Assembly (NCBI RefSeq): GCF_024753245.1
Contig: NZ_JANUGX010000015.1
Location: 1-64,000, forward strand
Reading direction: 5' to 3'
Length of the DNA: 64,000 nucleotides
Source of the DNA: Massilia norwichensis
GTDB taxonomy: Bacteria > Pseudomonadota > Gammaproteobacteria > Burkholderiales > Burkholderiaceae_D
The notes beneath the pieces were generated by a model. That model ran no database searches, was not told the DNA's origin, and was given only the letters and a program-made list of their open reading frames with translations. Both the position numbers and the translations under genes were made by a program. This document shows, in pieces, positions 1 to 7,751 of the stretch. Positions within the stretch are counted from its first letter, which is position 1; each line of letters begins with the position of its first letter.

Positions 1-186
1 GGGAGCAGGCGTGCGGCGCACAGTGTGCGTCACCTAACGGTGCGCGCGCGTCCGTTTCGATAAGATGAAGGCGTTGAGTGAGGACGCCCGCGATCTTCCG
101 CAGGACTCCAAATACCTCAACAGGTCAGCCGGTCGCCTCGAGGATCGGCACCAGATTCCACGCCCTTTGGGAAGCGGAGGTTGTTC
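1..186. other. Intergenic stretch, no gene supported
   Basis: No reading frame here has both a credible ribosome binding site and a protein-like composition. A frame opening near 65 gives a Cys/Arg-rich product and runs over the better-supported small gene at 187, so I leave it out. The last bases carry the GGAGG that serves that gene. Any promoter for the two small genes should lie here, but I see no clear one. Confidence 0.5.
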
Positions 187-360
187 ATGTCTTTGCCAAC
201 GACGAGTCATCCACCGAAGCACCTCGTGCGCGAGTACCTCGAGCGCCGCACGAAGGAAAGCGCGCCGCCGCCGACGCCGGAAGAAATCCGGCGCCAGCTC
301 GGATGGGGCTTGCTGATGCACTCGGCCGACGGCGACAAGATGGGCTCGTCCCGTTCCTGA
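187..360 (+). CDS. Small hypothetical protein (57 aa)
   Basis: The gene encodes a 57-residue charged protein. A GGAGG at 176-180 lies six bases before the ATG, which decides the start. The product has a basic helix-like stretch (LVREYLERR), a proline run and then PEEIRRQLGW. I recall this layout from small uncharacterised proteins of Burkholderiales, but I cannot name a family. There is no signal peptide or membrane segment, so it is probably cytoplasmic. It lies 47 bases before a second small gene on the same strand and may be co-transcribed with it. The function is unknown. Confidence 0.55.
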   Translation: MSLPTTSHPPKHLVREYLERRTKESAPPPTPEEIRRQLGWGLLMHSADGDKMGSSRS

Positions 361-407
361 CCCCGCTCTCGAAGGGCATTCACCCCAAGGCATCACAGGA
401 GAACGCC

Positions 408-584
408 ATGACCAAGAAAATCGGCAGCAAGCACGTCGCCCAGCATCGCGGCAAGAAGGAACGCGCCGAGATCTACAAGACCAACGTCGCCCGCGAAGCG
501 GTCAAGCAGGCCATCGCCCGCGCCAAGTACCGCAACCAGCAGAAGGGCCAGCCGACCATGGTGATGGCGCAGCCGGCCGCCTGA
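408..584 (+). CDS. Small basic hypothetical protein (58 aa)
   Basis: The gene encodes a 58-residue Lys/Arg/Ala-rich protein. An AGGAG at 397-401 precedes the ATG at 408. The frame stays open upstream to 78, but that extension overlaps the 187-360 gene in another frame and has no Shine-Dalgarno sequence, so I use the internal ATG. The product begins MTKKIGSKHVAQHRGKK and continues with an alanine-rich helix-like stretch. The high positive charge would suit nucleic-acid or ribosome binding, which is a guess from composition. An intrinsic terminator follows 24 bases after the stop. Confidence 0.5.
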   Translation: MTKKIGSKHVAQHRGKKERAEIYKTNVAREAVKQAIARAKYRNQQKGQPTMVMAQPAA

Positions 585-608
585 TCACGGCCTCTTCATT
601 GCTGCAGC

Positions 609-642
609 AAGCCCGCCCCGGCAACGCGGCGGGCTTTTCTTT
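609..642 (+). terminator. Intrinsic terminator after the small-gene pair
   Basis: AAGCCCGCC (609-617) pairs perfectly with GGCGGGCTT (628-636) and is followed by a T-rich tail (TTTTCTTT). It closes the transcript of the two small genes and isolates them from the membrane-protein operon starting at 763. Confidence 0.85.
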
Positions 643-762
643 GATCGTCCGCCGCCGTTCGCTGGCGCCATTCACCGATCCGCCACCGCCATTCGCCGAA
701 AAGCGCTTCCGCCGCGCGCCCATCCTCGTATATCTTGTCCCCATTCCAACGAGGAGAATGCA

Positions 763-1170
763 ATGAACAGCGAAGCATCCTATCACTTGCGGCGCCAGGT
801 CCTGTGGGGACTGCTGCTGATCGGCCTGGGCGTGGCCTTCCTGCTGGACCAGCTCGACATCTACGAGATCGACCGCCTGTGGCATTATGCGCCGCTGCTG
901 CTGGTCGTGGCCGGCATCAACCAGACCATCGGTTATCCGAGCGCGCGCGAATTCGTCAATGGCTTGTGGACCGTCTTCATCGGCCTGTGGCTGTTCGCGA
1001 TGTTCGAAGGCCTGTTCGGGCTGAACTGGTGGAACAGCTGGCCGCTGTTCATCATCGTCGGCGGCATCGGCATGGCGGTCAAGCCGATCGCCGAACGCCG
1101 CTTCGGCAACAACCCGGACCGTGGCCGCCACGGCTGCTTCGACAAGCGCGGAGACCGCCATGGAAAATGA
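763..1170 (+). CDS. LiaI/DUF5668-like four-helix membrane protein
   Basis: This is a 135-residue integral membrane protein of unknown biochemical role. Four hydrophobic segments are visible (about residues 13-31, 45-60, 68-86 and 91-106), with Gly-rich helices and WPL-type loops like the LiaI/LiaF transmembrane region. The charged tail is His/Arg/Gly-rich. GAGGAGA lies just before the ATG. Its 3' end overlaps the start of the LiaF-like gene by 11 bases, so the two are probably translationally coupled. The next genes are a sensor kinase and response regulator, so by analogy with LiaI/LiaF of Gram-positive bacteria it may modulate an envelope-stress sensor. That role is inference. Confidence 0.75.
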   Translation: MNSEASYHLRRQVLWGLLLIGLGVAFLLDQLDIYEIDRLWHYAPLLLVVAGINQTIGYPSAREFVNGLWTVFIGLWLFAMFEGLFGLNWWNSWPLFIIVGGIGMAVKPIAERRFGNNPDRGRHGCFDKRGDRHGK

Positions 1171-1882
1171 AGCGTCCCGCACCAAGGCGAGCGCCAACGG
1201 CCAGATCGTGATCGGGCTGCTGGTGGTGGCCTTCGGCGTGCTGTTCCTGCTCGATAACCTGAACATCATCTACCTGCGCCATGTGATCTTCTTCTGGCCG
1301 CTGGCCTTCATCGCTTCGGGCCTGGTGGCCCTGTGCAGCGATGGCCCGCGCAGCGGCCGCGTCACCGGCATCGTCCTGATCGCGATCGGCCTGGCGCTGG
1401 TGCTGAACCGCCTCGGCTACGAGTTCATCAGCTGGCGTACCTTCTGGCCGCTGGTGATGATAGCCCTCGGTGGACTGATCCTGTACCGCACGCTCGGCGG
1501 CGGCCGCGTGGTGCATGTGCACACCGGCCCTTATACCAAGGACGACGCCAAGGCCGACAACGTGATCGACATCACCGCCATCCTCGGCGGCTTCGAGCGC
1601 CGCGTCAGCACGCCCGACTTCCGCGGCGGCGAGATCACCGCGATCATGGGCGGCTGCGGCCTCGACCTGCGCGACTGCGGGCTCGGTCCCGAGGCCGTCA
1701 TCAATGTCTTCGCAATCTGGGGCGGGATCACGATCAAGGTGCCGCCCGACTGGACCGTGGTCCTGCAGGGCACCCCGGTGATGGGCGGCTTCACGGAAAA
1801 GACCGCGCGCCCGCCGGACAACCGCAAGCGCCTGCTGGTCACCGGCTACGCCATCATGGGCGGCGTCGAAGTGCGCAACTGA
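1160..1882 (+). CDS. LiaF-like membrane protein with C-terminal DUF2154-type domain
   Basis: The protein has 240 residues. Four membrane segments fill roughly residues 13-113. A soluble beta-rich C-terminal half contains repeated MGG/AILGG turns (AILGGFERR, AIMGGCGLDL, AIWGGITI, AIMGGVEV), the pattern of the cell-wall-active antibiotics response domain at the end of LiaF. I start at the ATG at 1160, which has CGGAG six bases upstream. Earlier in-frame codons lie deep inside the preceding gene. In LiaF the C-terminal domain restrains the cognate kinase; here a LytS-type kinase begins 22 bases downstream, so a similar partnership is plausible but unproven. Confidence 0.8.
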   Translation: MENEASRTKASANGQIVIGLLVVAFGVLFLLDNLNIIYLRHVIFFWPLAFIASGLVALCSDGPRSGRVTGIVLIAIGLALVLNRLGYEFISWRTFWPLVMIALGGLILYRTLGGGRVVHVHTGPYTKDDAKADNVIDITAILGGFERRVSTPDFRGGEITAIMGGCGLDLRDCGLGPEAVINVFAIWGGITIKVPPDWTVVLQGTPVMGGFTEKTARPPDNRKRLLVTGYAIMGGVEVRN

Positions 1883-1904
1883 GCGCATCGGCGGGAAGCG
1901 GACG

Positions 1905-2981
1905 ATGCACGGCGTGGTCTCCAGGTGGTATGCGGCGCTGCTGTACATGCTGGCCTGGCTGATGCTGGGCCTGGCGACCGCCGCGCTGCTGGTCGCCGGC
2001 GGCGCCGGCTGGGGCGCGAGCCTGGTGTTCGCGGTGCCGCTGGCGATCGTCTACGCGAATGCCACCGCCTTCTCCGCCTATTACGTGTGCCGCGCCTATC
2101 CGATCGGGCACAAGCACCCGGCCGCCATCGTCGGCGGCGTAGGGGCCACCGCGGCCTGTGCGGCAGGGCTGTGGTGCGCGATCGGTTCGGCCTGGGCGGC
2201 GCTGTTGCGCGCCTTTGCGCCGGCGGGCGCGGTGTTCGAGCTGGATGGGCCGAAGCTGGCGACCATGTTCGCGCTGGGCGTGATCCTGTATGGCCTGGCG
2301 GCGGCCGTGAACTACCTGCTGATCGAGGCCGAGCGCGTGCGCCGGCTGGAGACCCGCGAACTGGAGACGCGCCTGACCGCGCAGGACGCCGAACTGCGGA
2401 TGCTGCGCACCCAGGTCGATCCGCACTTCCTGTTCAACAGCCTGAATTCGATCAGCGCACTGACCTCGATCGATCCGGGCGCGGCGCGCGCCATGACCCT
2501 GCGCCTGGCCGGCTTCTTCCGGCTCAGCCTGGGCCTGCACGCGCAGCGCCAGGTGCCGTTCAGCCGCGAGCTGGAACTGGTGCGGGACTTCATCGCGATC
2601 GAGCAGGTGCGCTTCGGCGAGCGCCTGCGTTTCGACGTCGAGGCGGCGCCGGACGCGCTGGCCTGTCTGGTGCCGCCGATGCTGCTGCAGCCGCTGGTGG
2701 AGAACGCGGTCAAGCACGGCATCGGGCAGATGATCGCCCCTGGCTGCGTGCGGGTGTCGGCGACGCGCGCCGGTTCGCTGCTGCGCATCGTGGTCGACAA
2801 CGACGTCGACCCGGATACGCCCTGCGTGCGCGGCACCGGGCTGGGCCTGGAGAATGTGCGCCGGCGCCTGGCGGCGGCCTACGGCATCGAGGCCAGCGTG
2901 CACTGGGGCGTCGAGGCGAGCCGCTTCAGGGTCGAGCTGGCGCTCCCGGCCGAAGCTGTCGACACCGTGGAGGAGGCGTGA
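1905..2981 (+). CDS. LytS/YehU-type sensor histidine kinase
   Basis: This is a 358-residue membrane sensor kinase. Four hydrophobic segments lie in the first 145 residues with almost no periplasmic domain, then a short coiled coil, then the LytS-family kinase core. The phosphoacceptor His is in VDPHFLFNSLNSI (about residue 172). The N box is LVENAVKHG, the G box is GTGLGLENV, and there is a further Asp in DNDVDPD. A GGAAGCGGA motif precedes the ATG. It follows the LiaF-like gene by 22 bases and precedes its LytTR regulator by four, so it should phosphorylate that regulator. The stimulus is unknown; the neighbours suggest an envelope cue. Confidence 0.9.
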   Translation: MHGVVSRWYAALLYMLAWLMLGLATAALLVAGGAGWGASLVFAVPLAIVYANATAFSAYYVCRAYPIGHKHPAAIVGGVGATAACAAGLWCAIGSAWAALLRAFAPAGAVFELDGPKLATMFALGVILYGLAAAVNYLLIEAERVRRLETRELETRLTAQDAELRMLRTQVDPHFLFNSLNSISALTSIDPGAARAMTLRLAGFFRLSLGLHAQRQVPFSRELELVRDFIAIEQVRFGERLRFDVEAAPDALACLVPPMLLQPLVENAVKHGIGQMIAPGCVRVSATRAGSLLRIVVDNDVDPDTPCVRGTGLGLENVRRRLAAAYGIEASVHWGVEASRFRVELALPAEAVDTVEEA

Positions 2982-2985
2982 GCGT

Positions 2986-3732
2986 ATGCGTGTGATCATC
3001 GTCGACGACGAACTGCTGGCGCGCGCGGTGCTGCGCGAATACCTGGGCGCCCACGCGGACGTCGAGATCGCGGGCGAATGCGCCAACGGCTTCGAGGCGG
3101 TCAAGGCGATCGCCGAACTGGCGCCGGACCTGGTCTTCCTCGACATCCAGATGCCGAAGCTGGACGGCTTCGAAGTGGTCGAACTGGCGGGTCCGAAGAC
3201 GCAATACGTGTTCGTCACCGCCTACGACCAGTTCGCGCTGCGCGCCTTCGAGGTGCATGCGCTGGATTACCTGCTCAAGCCGTTTTCGCGCGAGCGCCTC
3301 GACCAGGCGCTGGCGCATGCGCGCGCACGGCTCGGCAGTCCGCAGGCGGCGGCAGCGGGTGCGGAGGCGGTCGCCGTGGCCAGCGAGGCGGCGCAGCGGC
3401 GCACGCCGCTGGAGCGCATCCTGATCCGCGACGGTTCGCGCGTGCAGGTGATCCCGGCGACGCAGATCGACTACATCGAGGCGCAGGACGACTACGTGCA
3501 GGTGGTGGCCCTCGGGCGCGCATGGCTGAAGAGCCAGCGCCTGTCGGAACTGGAGGAACAGCTGGATCCGCGCGCCTTCCTGCGCGTGCACCGCTCCTAC
3601 ATCCTCAGCCTGGCCGCCATCGAACGCATCGAACCATCGGGCAAGGACGGCCATTGCGCGGTGCTGCGCGGCGGTGCGCGGGTTCCCGTCAGCCGCAGCG
3701 GTTACGCCAGACTCAGGGAGCTGATGCGGTAG
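2986..3732 (+). CDS. LytTR-family response regulator (AlgR/LytR type)
   Basis: This 248-residue cytoplasmic regulator has an N-terminal receiver domain with the acidic pair (VDDE), phosphoacceptor Asp in FLDIQMPK (about residue 52), switch Thr in FVTAYD and Lys in YLLKPFS. A LytTR DNA-binding domain follows (about 140-248) with YIEAQDDYV, FLRVHRSYI and a C-terminal VPVSRS motif. I use the ATG at 2986, with GGAGGAGG nine bases upstream inside the end of the kinase gene. It is paired with the LytS-type kinase. Its last 20 bases overlap the convergent helicase gene. Targets are unknown, and autoregulation of the LiaI/F-like operon would be the first guess. Confidence 0.9.
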   Translation: MRVIIVDDELLARAVLREYLGAHADVEIAGECANGFEAVKAIAELAPDLVFLDIQMPKLDGFEVVELAGPKTQYVFVTAYDQFALRAFEVHALDYLLKPFSRERLDQALAHARARLGSPQAAAAGAEAVAVASEAAQRRTPLERILIRDGSRVQVIPATQIDYIEAQDDYVQVVALGRAWLKSQRLSELEEQLDPRAFLRVHRSYILSLAAIERIEPSGKDGHCAVLRGGARVPVSRSGYARLRELMR

Positions 3733-5992
3733 CGCGTCCCTGCACATGCCACCAGGCCGGCAGCAGCGCCAGCACCTCGGGCCGCGCGAAGCGGTCGTCG
3801 ATCAGCCAGACCGTGCCCTGGTCCTGCTCGGTGCGGATCACGCGGCCGGCGGCCTGCACCACCTTCTGCAGGCCCGGATACAGATAGGCGTAGTCGTAGC
3901 CGGCGCCGAACAGCGCCTGCAGGCGTTCGCGCAGCTGCTCGTTGACCGGGTTCACCTGCGGCAGGCCGAGGGTGGCGACGAAAGCGCCGATCAGGCGCGC
4001 GCCCGGCAGGTCGATGCCTTCGCCGAAAGCGCCGCCCAGCACGGCGAAACCGATGCCTGTGCCCTCAAGGGTAAAACGCTCCAGAAACGCAGTGCGCTCC
4101 AGCTCGCTCATGCGGCGCGACTGGCGCCATTGCGGGATCGCCGGATGGCGCTGGGCCAGCATGTCGGCCGCCTGTTCCATATAGTCGAAGCTGCTGAAGA
4201 AGGCCAGGTAGTTGCCCGGCTGTTCGGCGTACTGGCGCGCCATCAGGTCGGCGATCGGCACCAATGAGCTCTTCCTGTGCTGGTAGCGCGTCGAGATCCC
4301 GCGCGCCACCTCGACCTTCAGCTGGCTGGCCACGAAGGGCGAATCGACGTCGATCCAGACCGTGTCCTCGGGCATGCCGAGCAGGTCGGCGAAATAATGC
4401 CAGGGGCTGAGCGTGGCCGAGAACAGCGTGGTCGAATGCGCGAACGCGAAGCGCGGTTTCAGGAACGGCGCCGGCACCAGGTTGCGGATCGCCAGTTCCG
4501 TGTCGCGTTCGTCGGTACGCGTGAGGTCGAACAGCGAATGCTCGCCGAAGGATTCTGCAAGACGCTGGAATTGCAGGGCGTCGAAATAGAACTCCTGCAG
4601 CGCCGGGTCCAGGCCCTCGGGGAAAGCGGCCATGTATTCGGTGATTGCGCTGGTGGCGTTCTGCAGGCTGTCCAGCAGCTTTTGCGGGATGGTGTCCAGC
4701 ACCTGATAGGGCAGGGGCGCGGCCTTGCCCGCTTCGGTCCAGGCGCGGCCCAGCTTTTCCAGCGGCTTCTGTACCTGCGGCGGCGCCACGCTGCGCGCTG
4801 CGCGCAGGCTGCCGCGGGCCAGCGAAGCGCTGTACATGCCGCGGGCGCGCGCGACCAGGTTGTGCGCCTCGTCGGCCAGGACGCTGACACGCCAGCCGCG
4901 CTCCATCGCCAGCGCATACAGCATGGCGCCGCCATCGAACCAGTAGTTGTAGTCGCCGACGATCAGGTCGCTCCAGCGCGCCATCTCGCTCCCGAGGTAA
5001 TAGGGGCAGACATCGTGTTCGAGCCCGATCGTGCGCAGGGTGTCGCGATCCAGCAGTGGGGCGTCCAGGCTCGCGGCGCGCGCGGCGGGCAGGCGGTCGT
5101 AGAAGCCGCGCGCCAGCGGGCAGGCATCGCCGTGGCAGGCTTTATCCGGGTGCTCGCAGGCCTTGTCGCGTGCGGTCAGTTCCAGCACGCGGATCGGGAT
5201 CGTGCCGCCGGCCTTGAGGGTGCTGGCGGCATCCAGTGCGAGCTTGCGGCCCGGCGTCTTCGCGGCCAGGAACACCAGCTTGTCGATGCTCTCCTTGGGC
5301 GCCGCCTTCAGCGCCGGGAACATGGTGCCGAGGGTCTTGCCGATGCCGGTCGGGGCCTGGGCCAGCAGGCAGCGCTTGCCGGCGTTGGCGCGGAACACAC
5401 TCTCGGCGAGCTGGCGCTGGCCCGGGCGGAAGTCCGCGTGCGGGAAGCGCATGTCCGCCAGCGCGACGTTGCGCGCTTCGCGGTGGCGCATCTCCTGCTC
5501 GGCCCAGGCGATGAAGCGGCTGCAGTGGTCTTCGAAGATCGCCTTCAGTTCGGCGGCGCTGCGGGTCTCGCGCAGCAGCGTTTCCTGCTGGCTGCCGATA
5601 TCGAAGTAGACCAGCGCCAGGTTGACCTGTTCCATCGCGAGCTGCTCGCACATCAGGTGGCCGTAGATGCGCAGCTGGGCCCAGTGCAGGTGGCGGTGGT
5701 TGTCGGGGATGCTGGCGAACTGGCCGCGGAAGGTTTTGACTTCCTCGATCAGGTTCTGGTCGGGGTCGTAGCCGTCGGCGCGCCCGCGCACGTGCAGCAG
5801 GCCGTAGTCGCCCTCCAGGGTGACCTCGGAACGGTAATGCTCGCCGCGGCGCGAGGCCACCACGGCGTGGCCGGCGATGCCTTCCAGCGCGGTGGGCGAG
5901 GGCGTGAAACGCAGGTCGAGGTCGCCCTGCTTGGCGGTGAATTCGCACAGCGCCCGCACCGCCACGGTGTAGCCTTTTGCCTCGCCGGTCAA
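3713..5992 (-). CDS. XPD/DinG-like iron-sulfur DNA helicase with N-terminal PD-(D/E)XK-type domain
   Basis: This 759-residue protein is predicted to be an ATP-driven 5'-3' DNA helicase. The N-terminus has GRADGYD followed by IEEVKT, the Asp and Glu-x-Lys of a RecB/Cas4-like nuclease fold. Then come Walker A (APTGIGKT, about residues 213-220), four Cys between about 278 and 327 spaced like the 4Fe-4S domain of XPD/DinG, a DEAH box (about 374) and motif VI QAAGRVIR (about 712). I start at the TTG at 5992, which overlaps the TGA of the upstream nuclease gene; the open frame upstream of it is only the shadow of that gene. With its partner it forms a repair operon behind a LexA box. Confidence 0.88.
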   Translation of the reverse strand: MTGEAKGYTVAVRALCEFTAKQGDLDLRFTPSPTALEGIAGHAVVASRRGEHYRSEVTLEGDYGLLHVRGRADGYDPDQNLIEEVKTFRGQFASIPDNHRHLHWAQLRIYGHLMCEQLAMEQVNLALVYFDIGSQQETLLRETRSAAELKAIFEDHCSRFIAWAEQEMRHREARNVALADMRFPHADFRPGQRQLAESVFRANAGKRCLLAQAPTGIGKTLGTMFPALKAAPKESIDKLVFLAAKTPGRKLALDAASTLKAGGTIPIRVLELTARDKACEHPDKACHGDACPLARGFYDRLPAARAASLDAPLLDRDTLRTIGLEHDVCPYYLGSEMARWSDLIVGDYNYWFDGGAMLYALAMERGWRVSVLADEAHNLVARARGMYSASLARGSLRAARSVAPPQVQKPLEKLGRAWTEAGKAAPLPYQVLDTIPQKLLDSLQNATSAITEYMAAFPEGLDPALQEFYFDALQFQRLAESFGEHSLFDLTRTDERDTELAIRNLVPAPFLKPRFAFAHSTTLFSATLSPWHYFADLLGMPEDTVWIDVDSPFVASQLKVEVARGISTRYQHRKSSLVPIADLMARQYAEQPGNYLAFFSSFDYMEQAADMLAQRHPAIPQWRQSRRMSELERTAFLERFTLEGTGIGFAVLGGAFGEGIDLPGARLIGAFVATLGLPQVNPVNEQLRERLQALFGAGYDYAYLYPGLQKVVQAAGRVIRTEQDQGTVWLIDDRFARPEVLALLPAWWHVQGRATASAP

Positions 5993-7659
5993 GCCGCCTC
6001 CTGCCACTGCAGGTAGCAGACCGTGACCGGCATGCCGTGCTCGCGGCAGTACTCGATCCAGCGCAGCTGGTTGTCCTGCAGGCGGTCGCCGGGGCCCTTC
6101 ACCTCGATCATCTCGTAGCGGCCTTCGTCCGGGAAGAACTGGATCAGGTCGGGGAAGCCGGTGCGGTTGTCCTTCACGTCCTGCAGGATGCGCTGGCACC
6201 ACAGCTTCAGGTGCGGCGCCGGGATGCAGCGCAGGGCCAGTTCGAGGATGTCGCGATCGAGCCAGTCCCAGGCCACGAAGGGCGACTGGATACCGGCTTT
6301 TTCGTCCCAGGTGGCGAGGATGGCCTCGACGTGGCTGCCGTCGTCCAGGCGCGCCAGGCAGGCATCGAATTCGCGCCTGCGGCGCTGGTGGAAGTCGGGG
6401 CTGTACAGGTCCGTCGGGCCGCGGTGGAAGGGGTGGAAGAACGCACCCGGAATAGCCGCGAACACGGCCGGCCAGCACAGCAGGCCGAACAGGGTGTTGG
6501 CGAGCGTGTTCTCGACGTAGAACACCGGCGCTTCGTCACGGTGCAGGTGGGCCAGCACCACGCCTTCGACGCGCCATTCTCCGTTCGGGATCGGCAGGTT
6601 CAGATCCAGACGCGCCGGCGGCGCAGCCTTGCGCGCCTTGACCTTGGCGTGGCCCAGCTTGCGCGCCAGGCGCGGGCCGATGCGCAGCAGGTGCTGGCGT
6701 TCGGCCTCGCTTTCCGGCGCCTGTTCGGCCGCACAGAACAGTTCGTAGGCCTGGTCGAACTTCTCGTCCTTCTCCAGCACGCGCATCGCGCGCGAGCGGG
6801 CGCCCGGGAAACGGCAGCCCGCATACACGGCGTGCGCGGATGCCCAGTCCTTGTCCTTCTCGAACTGCTGGCCGATGCGGAACAGCAGCTTTTCGCGGCG
6901 GCTCTCCAGCCAGTCGTTGCCGAAGCTGTGGCGCGGCAGGTCGCGCAGCACCTCATGCAGCACCTCGCGCATCTGCTCGCAGCCCGGTTCCAGCTCGTGG
7001 AAGCGTTCGCGGCAGGCATGCAGCTGCAGGTAGTGCTCGATGTCCTGGCGCGAACGGAAGCCGCGCGACGCTTCCGAGAATTCGACCTGCTCGTAGCGGA
7101 ACAGGCCCAGGTCGGACAGCACGAATTCGGTCCAGTCCTGGTGCAGGTTGCCGAAGAAGACCAGGCGAAGGCGGTCGCACAGCGGCTTCATGTCGATCGC
7201 GAATACCGTGTCGGCGCTGCCGGGATACCACTGCGAGAAGGGACGCGCTTCGGCATGCTGTTCGCGCAGCGCCTGCAGCTGCTCGTCCTTGCGCGCGCTC
7301 CGCAAAGGTGCTTTCAGGGCGAAAGCGTCGGCGATCTCGGGTTTGACCAGCAGCTCGAACAGTTCCTCGAGTCCGAGCACCGGATCGAGCGCGATCCAGC
7401 CGGTCGGCAGCAGATCCTGGACCGCGGCGACCGGGCAGCCGATTTCCGGGTACTGCATCTTGGAGGCGCGAAACAGGCTGCCCTTGCGCATCACCATGCG
7501 CACGAACAGGGCCTGGGAGGGGCGGGGCAGACGGCCGAAGGCGGCGATGAAACCGTGCTCCTCTTCGTCGAGGAGGTCGGCGTAGCGCTGGGCGATCCAG
7601 TCGAGGACGCGCTGGAAGTTATCCAGATAATAAAACTCGTTTTCCAGAACCCTGATCAT
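5989..7659 (-). CDS. VRR-NUC domain nuclease, FAN1-like
   Basis: The 556-residue protein resembles bacterial FAN1, the structure-specific nuclease that cleaves DNA next to interstrand crosslinks. The C-terminal VRR-NUC core is visible: FFPDEG, then the catalytic-type MIEVKGPGDRLQDNQ (about 512-528) and a final helix. The N-terminal part has the FAN1-style LFVRM region (about 51-55, usually DNA-contacting) and a long helical middle. The ATG at 7659 is the first start, and a LexA operator lies 12 bases before it. The stop overlaps the start of the helicase gene, so the two are translationally coupled. The crosslink-repair role is inferred from family and context. Confidence 0.87.
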   Translation of the reverse strand: MIRVLENEFYYLDNFQRVLDWIAQRYADLLDEEEHGFIAAFGRLPRPSQALFVRMVMRKGSLFRASKMQYPEIGCPVAAVQDLLPTGWIALDPVLGLEELFELLVKPEIADAFALKAPLRSARKDEQLQALREQHAEARPFSQWYPGSADTVFAIDMKPLCDRLRLVFFGNLHQDWTEFVLSDLGLFRYEQVEFSEASRGFRSRQDIEHYLQLHACRERFHELEPGCEQMREVLHEVLRDLPRHSFGNDWLESRREKLLFRIGQQFEKDKDWASAHAVYAGCRFPGARSRAMRVLEKDEKFDQAYELFCAAEQAPESEAERQHLLRIGPRLARKLGHAKVKARKAAPPARLDLNLPIPNGEWRVEGVVLAHLHRDEAPVFYVENTLANTLFGLLCWPAVFAAIPGAFFHPFHRGPTDLYSPDFHQRRRREFDACLARLDDGSHVEAILATWDEKAGIQSPFVAWDWLDRDILELALRCIPAPHLKLWCQRILQDVKDNRTGFPDLIQFFPDEGRYEMIEVKGPGDRLQDNQLRWIEYCREHGMPVTVCYLQWQEAA

Positions 7660-7670
7660 GTCGCACCATA

Positions 7671-7686
7671 CTGTAGCTTTGTACAG
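7671..7686. promoter_or_regulatory. LexA (SOS) box
   Basis: CTGT-AGCTTTGT-ACAG matches the CTGT-N8-ACAG LexA consensus exactly. The dyad extends to TACTGTA-N6-TACAGTA, giving perfect seven-base arms. It lies 12-27 bases before the start codon of the VRR-NUC nuclease gene and would place the nuclease-helicase operon under SOS control. The site is seen directly; LexA binding is inferred. Confidence 0.85.
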
Positions 7687-7751
7687 TATAACGGCGCGAA
7701 ACCGCTTTACCCAGCCATTGCGGGGCTTTTTTACGACAGCGTGACGTTTTG

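Noticed and set aside
65..316. Frame for an Arg/Ser/Cys-rich product near the window start
   Set aside because: It overlaps the better-supported 57-codon gene at 187, lacks a ribosome binding site, and ends in an Arg run typical of chance frames.
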